Shown: positions 22,990 through 30,610 of the stretch, piece after piece
How the letters are laid out: each line of letters opens with the position of its first letter
Position numbering within the stretch: position 1 is the stretch's first letter
From: Marmoricola sp.
GTDB lineage: Bacteria; Actinomycetota; Actinomycetes; Propionibacteriales; Nocardioidaceae
DNA: 43,386 nt
Reading direction: 5' to 3'
Assembly: GCA_025965195.1 (NCBI GenBank)
Contig: JAOPXK010000053.1
Span: forward strand, 1-43,386
Program-made: the position numbers and the translations under genes
Notes under the pieces: generated by a model
What the model was told of the DNA's origin: nothing
Seen by the model: the letters and a program-made list of their open reading frames with translations, nothing else
Databases searched by the model: none

Positions 22990-23868
22990 ATGACGAAAAT
23001 CGCATTCATTGGCCTTGGCATCATGGGAAGCCCGATGTCGGTCCACCTGGCCCGCGCAGGTCATGAGGTCAGGGGCTTCAACCGGACCCCGGACAAGGTC
23101 CAGCCACTGGTCGACGCAGGAGGCAGGGCCGCGACCTCGATCGCTGATGCCGTGGAAGGCGCCGACGTCGTGGCGTTGATGCTGCCCGACTCACCTGATG
23201 TTCGCGAGGTGCTGGCCGGAGAAGCAGGAGTGTTCGCGCACGCCCGACCCGGCGCATTGATCATCGACTTCTCGAGCATCAGGCCCGACGTCACCGTCGA
23301 ACTGGCGGAGCAGGCGAAGCAGGCTCAGCTGCGCCTCCTTGATGCGCCCGTCTCCGGCGGGCAGGCCGGTGCGCGCGCGGCCGAGCTGTCCATCATGGTT
23401 GGCGGTGCCGAGAAGGACTTCGCGGAGGCCAAGCCGCTCCTCGACGTCGTTGGCAAGACGGTGGTCCACGTCGGGCCGACCGGATCCGGGCAGACCGTCA
23501 AGGCCGCAAACCAGCTGATGGTTGCAGGTCATATCGAGCTGCTCGCCGAGGCCATCGTGTTCCTGGAGGCATACGGCGTCGACACCGCGGCCGCACTGAC
23601 GGTCCTCGCGGGCGGACTGGCCGGCTCGAAGGTGCTCGAGCAGAAGCGGGAGAACATGTTGACCCGATCGTTCGACCCGGGCTTCCGGATCGCCCTGCAC
23701 CACAAGGACATGGGCATAGTCAGCGATGCTGCTCGCGAAGCCGGGGTGATCATCCCGGTCGGTGCTCTGGTCGCCCAGCTGATGGCGTCAGCCAAGGCGT
23801 TGGGCGATGGTGACCTCGACCATTCGGCGCTGCTGAAGGGTGTCGAGCGGCTGTCCGGCCGCAGCTGA
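22990..23868 (+). CDS. 2-hydroxy-3-oxopropionate (tartronate semialdehyde) reductase, beta-hydroxyacid dehydrogenase family
   Basis: A 292-residue NAD(P)-dependent beta-hydroxyacid dehydrogenase. The cofactor motif FIGLGIMGSPMSVHLARAGH is at residues 5-24. The substrate block DAPVSGGQAGARAAELSIMVGG is near 121, and the catalytic Lys lies in GSGQTVKAANQLMVAG near 172. The C-terminal ALHHKDMGIVSDAARE is typical of GarR/GlxR. The ATG follows AGGAG. Paired with Hyi it would convert hydroxypyruvate to D-glycerate via tartronate semialdehyde. This is the last gene of the cluster; a hairpin separates it from the convergent MFS gene. Confidence 0.88.
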   Translation: MTKIAFIGLGIMGSPMSVHLARAGHEVRGFNRTPDKVQPLVDAGGRAATSIADAVEGADVVALMLPDSPDVREVLAGEAGVFAHARPGALIIDFSSIRPDVTVELAEQAKQAQLRLLDAPVSGGQAGARAAELSIMVGGAEKDFAEAKPLLDVVGKTVVHVGPTGSGQTVKAANQLMVAGHIELLAEAIVFLEAYGVDTAAALTVLAGGLAGSKVLEQKRENMLTRSFDPGFRIALHHKDMGIVSDAAREAGVIIPVGALVAQLMASAKALGDGDLDHSALLKGVERLSGRS

Positions 23869-23879
23869 CCAACCGTTGC

Positions 23880-23894
23880 ACCGGTAGGACCGGT
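23880..23894. terminator. Possible convergent terminator hairpin
   Basis: ACCGGT-AGG-ACCGGT gives a six-pair stem, framed by TGCACC and GGTGCA, in the 37-nt gap between the GarR-type gene and the minus-strand MFS gene. The loop is small and there is no T-run, so the call is tentative. Confidence 0.4.
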
Positions 23895-23905
23895 TCAGGT
23901 GCAGC

Positions 23906-25360
23906 TCACGAATCGGCGGCGTGCTGGGTCTCGTACGGGATGAACAGTGCGGCGACCGCGGCGAGGGCCGCCGACACGGCACAGATCGCGAACAGCATCC
24001 GGTACGCGCCGAGGGTGGGCAGCTCGAAGCCGTCGAGCGTCATCGTCGCCGAGACCAGGATGCTGCCGCCGATCGCGCTGGCCAGCGAGGTGCCGAGGCT
24101 GCGCGCGAGGGAGTTGAGCCCGTTGGCGGCGGAGATCTCGGTCGTTGGCGTGTTCGCATTGATCAGCGCTGGCATGGCGGCGTACCCGATGCCGGTGCCC
24201 GCGCCGATGATCGTGCTGCCGAGGATGATCTCCCACAGCGACGAGGTCGCCGCGATGCGAGTGACCCAGCCGAGCCCGACGATGACGGCACCGACAGCCA
24301 GCGTCCGGTGGCCGCCCCAGGCGCCGATCAGCCGCGCTGCCAGGGGAGCCAGCGCCAGCATGCAGATGCCGCTGGGCAGTAGGCACAGGCCGCCGACCAC
24401 GATCGACGAGCCGAAGCCGTAGCCCGAAGCGACCGGCGCCTCGACGTACGCCGCAGTCCCGATCAGCGAGGCGAACAAGGCGAACCCGAACAGCACCGAG
24501 GCGAGATTGGTCAGCACGATCGGCGTACGCCGGAGCGCGACCATGTCGACCAGGGGTTCACGGATCCGCACCTGCGACCAGCCGAACACCACAATGAGCA
24601 CGACAGCCAGCACCAACAGGCCGATCACCCGGTCCGATCCCCAGCCCCAGGTCGGGCCTTGCGCAAGGGGAAGCAACAGCGAGACAAGGGCAGCGGTGAG
24701 CAACAGTGAGCCCACGATGTCGATCTTGCCGCCGGTGCGCGCCGGCGACTCCGGGACCACGAGAATCGTGCTGACGAACGCGACTCCGCCGGCAACGGCG
24801 GTGACCCAGAACAGCACGTGGAAGTCCGCATGCTCGCCAATGAAACCGGCCAACGGGAGGCCGAGGGCGCCTCCGACGCCGAGCATCGCGCTGATCACTG
24901 CGATCGCGGAGGCGACCCGATCGCGGGGCAGGAGCGAGCTCAGCAGGCTGATTCCGAGCGGGATCGCGGCCATCGAAACGCCCTGGATGGCGCGGCCGAG
25001 GATCAGCACCGCGACGTTGCTGGTTACGGCCGTCAGCAGCGAGCCCACCACCAGCGCAGTCAGGGCGAAGAGCAGCATCCGGCGCTTGCCAAACATGTCG
25101 CCGAGCCGGCCGAGGACGGGCACCGAGACGGCTCCGACAAGGAGGGTCGAGGTGAGCAGCCACTCGACGTTGCTCGGCGAGGTGTGCAAGTCGTCGGGAA
25201 GGATCCCGAGGATCGGCACCAGCATCGACTGGGACAGTGACACGGAGAGCGCGCCGAGGCCGATGACGAGAAGTTCGAGTCGGGCACGCCCAGGGGTGGT
25301 GTGCGCCCGGATCTCCTCTTCCGCTGTCGCTGGTTGGGATGCGACGAGTTTCTCGGTCAC
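23906..25360 (-). CDS. MFS drug transporter, DHA2 (EmrB/QacA-like) type
   Basis: A 484-residue polytopic membrane antiporter-type protein, with hydrophobic segments fitting about 12-14 helices. Motif A is visible as GRLGDMFGKRRML between helices 2 and 3, followed by RAIQGVSMAAIPLGISLLSSLL, typical of the DHA2 drug:H+ family. The start is GTG 25360, overlapping the MarR stop as GTGA, so the two are translationally coupled. The partner regulator suggests induction by an exported toxic compound. Substrate cannot be told from sequence. It is separate from the catabolic cluster by orientation. Confidence 0.9.
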   Translation of the reverse strand: MTEKLVASQPATAEEEIRAHTTPGRARLELLVIGLGALSVSLSQSMLVPILGILPDDLHTSPSNVEWLLTSTLLVGAVSVPVLGRLGDMFGKRRMLLFALTALVVGSLLTAVTSNVAVLILGRAIQGVSMAAIPLGISLLSSLLPRDRVASAIAVISAMLGVGGALGLPLAGFIGEHADFHVLFWVTAVAGGVAFVSTILVVPESPARTGGKIDIVGSLLLTAALVSLLLPLAQGPTWGWGSDRVIGLLVLAVVLIVVFGWSQVRIREPLVDMVALRRTPIVLTNLASVLFGFALFASLIGTAAYVEAPVASGYGFGSSIVVGGLCLLPSGICMLALAPLAARLIGAWGGHRTLAVGAVIVGLGWVTRIAATSSLWEIILGSTIIGAGTGIGYAAMPALINANTPTTEISAANGLNSLARSLGTSLASAIGGSILVSATMTLDGFELPTLGAYRMLFAICAVSAALAAVAALFIPYETQHAADS

Positions 25361-25839
25361 GCGAGCTGGTCCTGTCGGTTCGTGAGGGCAGTGACATGGG
25401 CGGCCAGGTCGTCGCGCTGGACGAACCGGCTGAACAGCTTGATGAAGGTGGCTCGATCCTCGGCCGACCAGTCACTGAGGCCGTCGCGAAGGTTGCCCCG
25501 GCGTTCGACCTCGGCCTTCTCGAGCAGTTCGGCCGCGTGGTCGGTCAGGCTCACCAGCACCGCGCGCCGGTCGGCCGGATCAGGTTCGCGGCGTACCAGC
25601 CCCCGGGACTCGAGGTCGTCGAGGTGGCGCGTGACGGTCGTCGAGTCGAGGTCCAGCGCGCAGGCCAGATCCTTGACGCGCAACGGTCCCGTACGCCGCA
25701 GCCTGAGCAACGGCATCGCCGCGCCCCGACGCAGCCCGGGAGAGATCGACGCAGCGAAGTCGGAGAGGTAGGTCTCACCATGAGCGGTGAGCTCGACGAA
25801 GGCGGCGTGCAGCACGTCCTCGAGCTGTACGTCGGCCAT
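25357..25839 (-). CDS. MarR family transcriptional regulator
   Basis: A 160-residue winged-helix repressor. The DNA-binding core runs from PLLRLRRTGPLRVKDLACAL through the recognition helix DSTTVTRHLDDLESRGLVRR to the wing EPDPADRRAVLVSLTDHA. The ATG at 25839 follows GGGGAG; longer in-frame readings extend through the operator region and lack support. It overlaps the MFS gene by four nt, so it is the first gene of a regulator-pump operon. A palindrome inside its promoter suggests autorepression. Confidence 0.9.
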   Translation of the reverse strand: MADVQLEDVLHAAFVELTAHGETYLSDFAASISPGLRRGAAMPLLRLRRTGPLRVKDLACALDLDSTTVTRHLDDLESRGLVRREPDPADRRAVLVSLTDHAAELLEKAEVERRGNLRDGLSDWSAEDRATFIKLFSRFVQRDDLAAHVTALTNRQDQLA

Positions 25840-25874
25840 GGCACTCCCCTGAGCGATGTGCGGCGAATTTGCGC

Positions 25875-25902
25875 GTAATAGATGTAGGCATACATATATC
25901 AA
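25875..25902 (-). promoter_or_regulatory. marR-MFS promoter with embedded operator
   Basis: On the minus strand, TTGATA (25902-25897) and TATTAC (25880-25875) are separated by 16 nt. The spacer holds the palindrome ATGTA-N4-TACAT (25882-25895), where bound MarR would block RNA polymerase. This predicts autorepression of the operon. Confidence 0.65.
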
Positions 25903-26010
25903 GGGATGGCCTCAGAACACGAACCGGGATCACCACAAGCCTCAAGAAGCTCGCCACCAATGGCAGGAACAGCGGGACTCGGCCGTGCGTTCACACCATG
26001 AGCAAGTCGC

Positions 26011-26016
26011 TAGACT
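26011..26016 (+). promoter_or_regulatory. -10 box upstream of the Bax inhibitor-1-like gene
   Basis: TAGACT lies 57 nt before ATG 26074. A -35 is not clear. Unlike most core genes here, this gene also has a strong ribosome site, so it likely has a short 5' leader. Confidence 0.4.
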
Positions 26017-26073
26017 CGAGTCACCATGTGGCCGCCATTTCGGTGGGTCGCACCGGCCTCCAAGGAGGAGACC

Positions 26074-26922
26074 ATGCAGAGCAAGAACCCCGTCTTCACA
26101 CGATCCAGTGAGTTCAACGGCAAGGGCGGCAGCTATGCCACCTCGCCGTCTCAGTGGAGCGTCGGCACCCCTGGCCTGCCGGGCACGCACCAGGAGGTCG
26201 GCACCGGACCGATGACGATCGACTCGGTCGTCCAGAAGACCGGCATCACGCTTGGCGTCGTCATCCTGGCCGCCGCGATCACCTGGCTGGTCACCGGTGA
26301 CCCGTCCACCGTGGACGTGAACGGCCAGAACACCGCGATCGGCACCCTCTACGTGCTGTCGATGATCGGCGCCTTCGGTGGCTTCGCGCTGTCGCTGGTC
26401 AACTCGTTCAAGAAGGTCATCAGCCCCGCGCTGGTCATCGGGTACGCCGCTCTCGAGGGCGTCTTCATCGGCGCGTTCAGCAAGGTGATCGGTGCCCAGT
26501 TCGGCACCGACGGCAACGGCATGGGCATCATCATGGGCGCGGTGCTCGGCACCGTGGCTGCGACCGCGGGCACACTCGCGGCGTACAAGTTCCTGAACAT
26601 CCAGGTCAACGACAAGTTCCGCAAGTGGGTCACCGCGATGATGTTCGGCTTCGTCGCCGTCTCGTTGCTCGACCTCGTGCTGAGCATGTTCCACAGCAGC
26701 TTCGGCTTCAACGGCTTTGGCACGATGGGCCTGCTGTCCAGCGTCGTCGGCCTCGGCATCGGCGTACTCATGCTGATCATGGACTTCGACTTCGTCGAGC
26801 GGGGCATCGCGGCCGGGCTTCCGGAGCGGGAGTCGTGGCGGGCAGCGTTCGGCCTCACCGTGACGATCGTCTGGATCTACATCGAGCTGCTCCGCATCCT
26901 GGCGATCCTGAACCGCCGCTGA
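26074..26922 (+). CDS. Bax inhibitor-1 / YccA family membrane protein
   Basis: A 282-residue protein with a hydrophilic N-terminus of about 60 residues, followed by about seven transmembrane helices. The order and spacing fit actinobacterial Bax inhibitor-1-like proteins; typical parts are YVLSMIGAFGGFALSLV, AALEGVFIGAFSKV and the last helices with IMDFDFVERGIAAGLPERES. The family is proposed to act in ion (Ca2+) leak or in protease control, and the bacterial role is poorly known. The ATG follows AAGGAGGAG. Its stop codon TGA (26920-26922) lies inside the first unit of a repeat array. Confidence 0.9.
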   Translation: MQSKNPVFTRSSEFNGKGGSYATSPSQWSVGTPGLPGTHQEVGTGPMTIDSVVQKTGITLGVVILAAAITWLVTGDPSTVDVNGQNTAIGTLYVLSMIGAFGGFALSLVNSFKKVISPALVIGYAALEGVFIGAFSKVIGAQFGTDGNGMGIIMGAVLGTVAATAGTLAAYKFLNIQVNDKFRKWVTAMMFGFVAVSLLDLVLSMFHSSFGFNGFGTMGLLSSVVGLGIGVLMLIMDFDFVERGIAAGLPERESWRAAFGLTVTIVWIYIELLRILAILNRR

Positions 26923-27110
26923 CCCGGCGCGTCGGTGCGGTTTTTACGCTGACCCGGCGCGGATGCGCAGTTTCTCCACCCTGACCCGGCGCGTGTGGAC
27001 GCGCCGGGTCAGGGTGCTCAGCACGAACGTATGAGCCGGGTCAGCGCCAGAAAGCTGCACCCAAGAGCCGGGTCAGCGTAAAAAACTTGTACCCATGAGC
27101 CGGGTCGGCG
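26917..27110. repeat. Array of seven inverted and direct repeats between convergent genes
   Basis: A core GACCCGGC(G/T)C recurs about every 30-32 nt. Plus-strand units start near 26917, 26947 and 26979 (CTGACCCGGCGCG). Four units are in inverse orientation near 27000, 27031, 27063 and 27095 (GAGCCGGGTCAGCG or close). Spacers are also alike: when right-hand units are reversed, most units read GACCCGGC..., then GGTGC or similar, then a TTTTTACGCT-like tail. The array fills the space between the Bax-inhibitor-1-like stop and the SGNH hydrolase stop and contains the first of these. Confidence 0.8.
26977..27016. terminator. 18-bp perfect hairpin at the centre of the repeat array
   Basis: CACCCTGACCCGGCGCGT, loop GTGG, then the exact reverse complement. 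It is formed by the two central repeat units meeting head to head. Its stability and place between convergent genes suggest a bidirectional terminator. Confidence 0.7.
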
Positions 27111-28130
27111 TCAGGAACCGTCCTCGTCGTCCGGCTCCTCGCCGGGCGCCGAAGCATCCGCATGGGCGTGTCGGCGGCGACGCATCAACATCACCCAACG
27201 ACCACCCGCACCGCGGTTGGAGCCGCCGACCTCGGTGCCGCCGAGTTCGGTGCCGGGGTTCTTCGATGCCTCCACGGCGGCAAAGCTGATCGGCAACACG
27301 CCTTCGCCGCGGAGGGCGACGGGCTCGGCCTCGTCGTCGTCGATCAGGCCGAGGGCGGCCAGCGTGGATGGAATGAGTACGGCGGCCATGGCCGCATAGC
27401 CCGTCGCGGACGGATGGAAGTGGTCCGGCCCGAAGAGCACGGCCGGGGCCGCAGCGAACTCGGGACCGAGGATCGAGCCGAGGGAGACCGTCCGGCCACC
27501 GGCCTCGACAACCGCGATCGTCTGGGCGGCGGCGAGTCGCCGCGACCAGGACCGCGCGACCTGACGCAGCGGCTGGGGGATGGGTTGCACCGTGCCGAGG
27601 TCGGGACACGTTCCCACCAGGACGGCGACATCGGCGTCCTGCAGCCGGCGTACCGCCTCGGAAAGGTGCCGGACGGACGCGGAGGGCAGAATCGCATGGG
27701 TGACGTCGTTGGCGCCGATCAGGATGACCGCGACATCGGGCTCGATCAGTAGTGCTGCCTCGACCTGTCCGGGGAGCTCGCTCGAGAGAGCTCCGACCCG
27801 GCAGAACTCGTGCAGATGCACCCGACGGTTCGCCTTCTCGGCGATCCCTGAGCCGAGCAGGGCGCCCGGCGTCTGCTCGACGGTGTCGACTCCGTAGCCG
27901 GCCGCGCTCGAGTCACCGAGAAGCACGACCTTGATGGCAGGTCCGGGTCGACTGCGGCCGTACCAGCCGCTCGCGTCCGGCACCCGGTTGCCGTTGACGC
28001 CGATGATCCGGCGTGCGACCCGTGCCTCGGCCCTGAGTACGCCGTACAACGAAGCGCCCAGTACGGAGAGGCCGCCACCGCCAAAGGCAGCAGCAGCGGC
28101 GAGTTTCCTTGCAGCCTTGGCTTTTCCCAC
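27111..28130 (-). CDS. SGNH/GDSL hydrolase family protein
   Basis: A 339-residue esterase-type SGNH hydrolase. The N-terminus (residues 1-30) is basic then Ala/Gly-rich and hydrophobic, suggesting a membrane anchor or weak signal. Catalytic blocks are LLGDSSAAGYG (Ser, block I, about residues 70-80), Gly and Asn in IGANDVTHA (about 138), and Asp/His in FGPDHFHPSATGY (about 235). The C-terminal 60 residues are basic then acidic and seem disordered. GTG 28130 lies 6 nt after TAGAGT (minus strand), a leaderless layout. It is divergent from cystathionine beta-synthase with only 47 nt between starts. Confidence 0.88.
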   Translation of the reverse strand: MGKAKAARKLAAAAAFGGGGLSVLGASLYGVLRAEARVARRIIGVNGNRVPDASGWYGRSRPGPAIKVVLLGDSSAAGYGVDTVEQTPGALLGSGIAEKANRRVHLHEFCRVGALSSELPGQVEAALLIEPDVAVILIGANDVTHAILPSASVRHLSEAVRRLQDADVAVLVGTCPDLGTVQPIPQPLRQVARSWSRRLAAAQTIAVVEAGGRTVSLGSILGPEFAAAPAVLFGPDHFHPSATGYAAMAAVLIPSTLAALGLIDDDEAEPVALRGEGVLPISFAAVEASKNPGTELGGTEVGGSNRGAGGRWVMLMRRRRHAHADASAPGEEPDDEDGS

Positions 28131-28136
28131 ACCGAC

Positions 28137-28142
28137 ACTCTA
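28137..28142 (-). promoter_or_regulatory. -10 box of the SGNH hydrolase gene (leaderless)
   Basis: TAGAGT on the minus strand ends 6 nt before GTG 28130. Confidence 0.5.
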
Positions 28143-28164
28143 CGAATGCCGACTGGCCGACTAC

Positions 28165-28170
28165 TAATGT
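28165..28170 (+). promoter_or_regulatory. -10 box of the cystathionine beta-synthase gene (leaderless)
   Basis: TAATGT ends 7 nt before ATG 28178. The divergent SGNH -10 box is only 22 nt away, so the two promoters overlap in their upstream parts. Confidence 0.55.
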
Positions 28171-28177
28171 GGCGTCC

Positions 28178-29557
28178 ATGCAATACGCGAACTCACTCCT
28201 CGACCTGATCGGCAACACCCCGCTGGTCAAGCTCGACCGGACCTTGTACAGGGGAGCCGAGACCACCCGCTCTCTCGTCCTCGCCAAGGTCGAGTACCTC
28301 AACCCGGGCGGCTCGGTGAAGGACCGGATCGCGGTCCGGATGATTGACGCCGCGGAGAAGTCGGGCGAGCTCCAGCCCGGCGGCACGATCGTCGAGCCGA
28401 CCTCGGGCAACACCGGCGTCGGCCTCGCGCTGGTTGCCCAGCAGCGGGGCTACAAGTGCATCTTCGTGTGCCCCGACAAGGTCAGCGAGGACAAGCGCAA
28501 CGTCCTCAAGGCGTACGGCGCGGAGGTGGTCGTCTGCCCGACCGCGGTCGCTCCGGAGCACCCCGACTCCTACTACAACGTCTCGGACCGGCTGGCCTCG
28601 CAGCCCGGCGCTTGGAAGCCCGACCAGTACTCCAATCCGAACAACCCGCGCTCCCACTACGAGACAACTGGTCCCGAGCTGTGGGCACAGACGGATGGCA
28701 AGATCACCCACTTCGTTGCCGGCGTCGGCACCGGAGGCACGATCAGCGGCATCGGCCGCTACCTCAAGGAACAGAACCCGGACGTCCAGATCGTCGGCGC
28801 CGACCCCGCTGGGTCCGTGTACTCCGGCGGCACCGGACGCCCGTACCTGGTTGAAGGCGTCGGCGAGGACTTCTGGCCGGAGACCTACGACCGTGACATC
28901 GCCGACCGGATCATCGAGGTCAGCGACGCCGACTCGTTCAACATGACGCGCCGGCTCGCTCGCGAGGACGGGATGCTCGTGGGTGGGTCTTCAGGGATGG
29001 CAGCATTCGCCGCGATCCAGCTCGCCCATGAGCTCAATGACCCGGACGCCGTGATCGTCGTGCTGCTCCCGGACTCGGGTCGCGGCTATCTGACGAAGGT
29101 CTTCAACGACGACTGGCTGGCGCAGTACGGCTTCCTTGCCGCAGGCGACTCCGAGCAGACCGTCGGCGAGGTGCTCCGGGCGAAGCGGGGCGACATCCCG
29201 GCGCTGGTGCACACGCACCCGACCGAGACGATCGCCGAGGCGGTGCACATCCTTCAGGAGTACGGCGTCTCGCAGATGCCCGTCGTCCGGGCGGAGCCGC
29301 CGATCATGGCCGCCGAGGTCGCCGGATCGGTCTCCGAACGAGTCCTCCTCGACGCGCTGTACGCCGGCAAGGCGCGCCTGGCCGACCCGGTCGAGGACCA
29401 CATGAGCGCTCCGCTGCCGGCGATCGGTGGCACCGTCGCGGTCTCCGAGGCGGTTGCCGCTCTCAAGGACGCCGATGCCCTGCTGGTCCAGGAGGACGGC
29501 CGGCCCGTCGGCGTGCTCACACGGCAGGACCTGTTGTCATTCCTCGCCCGCGTCTGA
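28178..29557 (+). CDS. Cystathionine beta-synthase
   Basis: A 459-residue PLP enzyme that condenses serine (or O-acetylserine) with homocysteine or sulfide. The fold type II domain has Lys48 in NPGGSVKDRIAVRM, the substrate loop PTSGNTGVGLA, and the phosphate cup GVGTGGTISGIGRYL. Residues about 335-459 form two CBS domains (RGDIPALVHTHPTETIAEAV and VEDHMSAPLPAIGGTVAVSE), so this is the CBS form rather than CysK/CysM. Cystathionine gamma-synthase/lyase-type gene at 35976 completes a transsulfuration pair in the region. Start chosen from the -10 box 7 nt upstream. Confidence 0.93.
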   Translation: MQYANSLLDLIGNTPLVKLDRTLYRGAETTRSLVLAKVEYLNPGGSVKDRIAVRMIDAAEKSGELQPGGTIVEPTSGNTGVGLALVAQQRGYKCIFVCPDKVSEDKRNVLKAYGAEVVVCPTAVAPEHPDSYYNVSDRLASQPGAWKPDQYSNPNNPRSHYETTGPELWAQTDGKITHFVAGVGTGGTISGIGRYLKEQNPDVQIVGADPAGSVYSGGTGRPYLVEGVGEDFWPETYDRDIADRIIEVSDADSFNMTRRLAREDGMLVGGSSGMAAFAAIQLAHELNDPDAVIVVLLPDSGRGYLTKVFNDDWLAQYGFLAAGDSEQTVGEVLRAKRGDIPALVHTHPTETIAEAVHILQEYGVSQMPVVRAEPPIMAAEVAGSVSERVLLDALYAGKARLADPVEDHMSAPLPAIGGTVAVSEAVAALKDADALLVQEDGRPVGVLTRQDLLSFLARV

Positions 29558-29652
29558 CTGCGGCGCTATTGTGGGGGCGAACGGCTCGGCGTTTGCGTGG
29601 CACTCCCAACCCCTCGGGGTTCCCTCCACAGTCGCGCGAATATGGGGTCGTG

Positions 29653-29685
29653 GTGGCGGGGTGCCCTGCGCCGGGCCCCCGCCAC
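29653..29685. terminator. GC-rich hairpin between convergent genes
   Basis: GTGGCGGGG-T-GCCC, loop TGCGCC, then GGGC-CCCCGCCAC: 13 pairs with one bulged T. It lies between the ends of the cystathionine beta-synthase gene and the BtuF-like gene. No strong T-run follows, as is usual for actinobacterial terminators. Confidence 0.6.
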
Positions 29686-29695
29686 ACCCCTTCTC

Positions 29696-30577
29696 TCAGG
29701 CCCTGATGAGGCGAGCGCCGTCGATCCGGTTGCCGGCCGGGCCGTGGAAGATCGCGGCCAGTGCCTCGACGCCGTCGACGAGGCGTGGACCGGGCCGGGC
29801 GTAGGACGCGTTCGCGTCGACGGCCCACACCGGGATGCCTGCCGGAACCTCCCCGCTCGCGATCAGCGCCATCGCCAGCTCGGAAGCGCCCTCGAGGTGG
29901 TAGCCGCACGGGGCACAGACGATCAGGTCCGGCTGTTCCGCACGGATCGAGTCCCAGGTGACCCGGACCGACTTCTCGCCCGATCGGCCGAGGACCGGCT
30001 CGCCCCCGGCCCGGGTGATCATCTCGGGCACCCAGTGTCCCGGGGCGTACGGCGGATCGGTCCACTCGAGCAGCATCACGCGAGGTTTCGCCTTGCCTGC
30101 AACGGAATTCTCTACGATCTGGAGTCGAGCCTTCAGTGCGTCGACGAGCTCGCCCGTGGCCCGGTCCGTCGCATCGCCGAGAGTCGTGATCGATGCGAGC
30201 ACCTCGTCGAGCGTGTGCGGGTCGATGGTCAACACCTCCGCCGTACAACCCAGATGCGCGAGCGCGTCGTCGACCACGGAGACATCGACGGCGCAGACCG
30301 CGCAGAGGTCCTGGGTGACGACCAGGTCGGCATCGAGGCCGGACAGCGCTCCCTCGTCGAGGTGGTAGAGATCGTCGCCACGCTTCATCGCCTCGACCAC
30401 GAACGTGTCAATCTCCTTGCTGGACAGGCCTTCCGGGATCGCAGTGGTCGACACGATCCGCCGCTCGCGCGCCTCGACCGGGTAGTCGCACTCGAAGGTC
30501 ACCCCGACCACGTCCTCCCCGGCTCCGATCGCGAACAGGATCTCGGTCGTCGACGGGAGCAGGGAGACGATGCGCAT
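29696..30577 (-). CDS. BtuF-like periplasmic-binding-fold protein (cobalamin/helical backbone metal receptor family)
   Basis: A 293-residue protein of the BtuF/FepB-like binding fold. The N-terminus MRIVSLLPSTTEILFAIGAG is the conserved first strand and helix of the domain, so there is no signal peptide or lipobox, and the protein should be cytosolic. Other blocks are VTQDLCAVCAV, VMLLEWTDPPYAPGHWVPEM and PDLIVCAPCGYHLEGA. Related stand-alone cytosolic proteins are annotated as cobalamin-binding. No ABC permease genes are adjacent. ATG 30577 is 6 nt from TACGAT. A MutL-type protein of the B12-dependent mutase world lies 7 kb away, but a link is only speculative. Confidence 0.82.
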   Translation of the reverse strand: MRIVSLLPSTTEILFAIGAGEDVVGVTFECDYPVEARERRIVSTTAIPEGLSSKEIDTFVVEAMKRGDDLYHLDEGALSGLDADLVVTQDLCAVCAVDVSVVDDALAHLGCTAEVLTIDPHTLDEVLASITTLGDATDRATGELVDALKARLQIVENSVAGKAKPRVMLLEWTDPPYAPGHWVPEMITRAGGEPVLGRSGEKSVRVTWDSIRAEQPDLIVCAPCGYHLEGASELAMALIASGEVPAGIPVWAVDANASYARPGPRLVDGVEALAAIFHGPAGNRIDGARLIRA

Positions 30578-30583
30578 GACCCC

Positions 30584-30589
30584 ATCGTA
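30584..30589 (-). promoter_or_regulatory. -10 box of the BtuF-like gene (leaderless)
   Basis: TACGAT on the minus strand ends 6 nt before ATG 30577. Confidence 0.5.
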
Positions 30590-30610
30590 GGAAGTGGTTG
30601 AATCGCCAGG

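Noticed and set aside
4617-23868. Whole region as a prophage or as a biosynthetic gene cluster.
   Set aside because: No phage structural or replication genes and no core biosynthetic enzymes; the importer and degradative enzymes indicate catabolism.
26917-27110. Possible CRISPR array.
   Set aside because: The core is only about 12-15 nt, half the units are inverted, spacers are similar to each other, and no cas genes are present.
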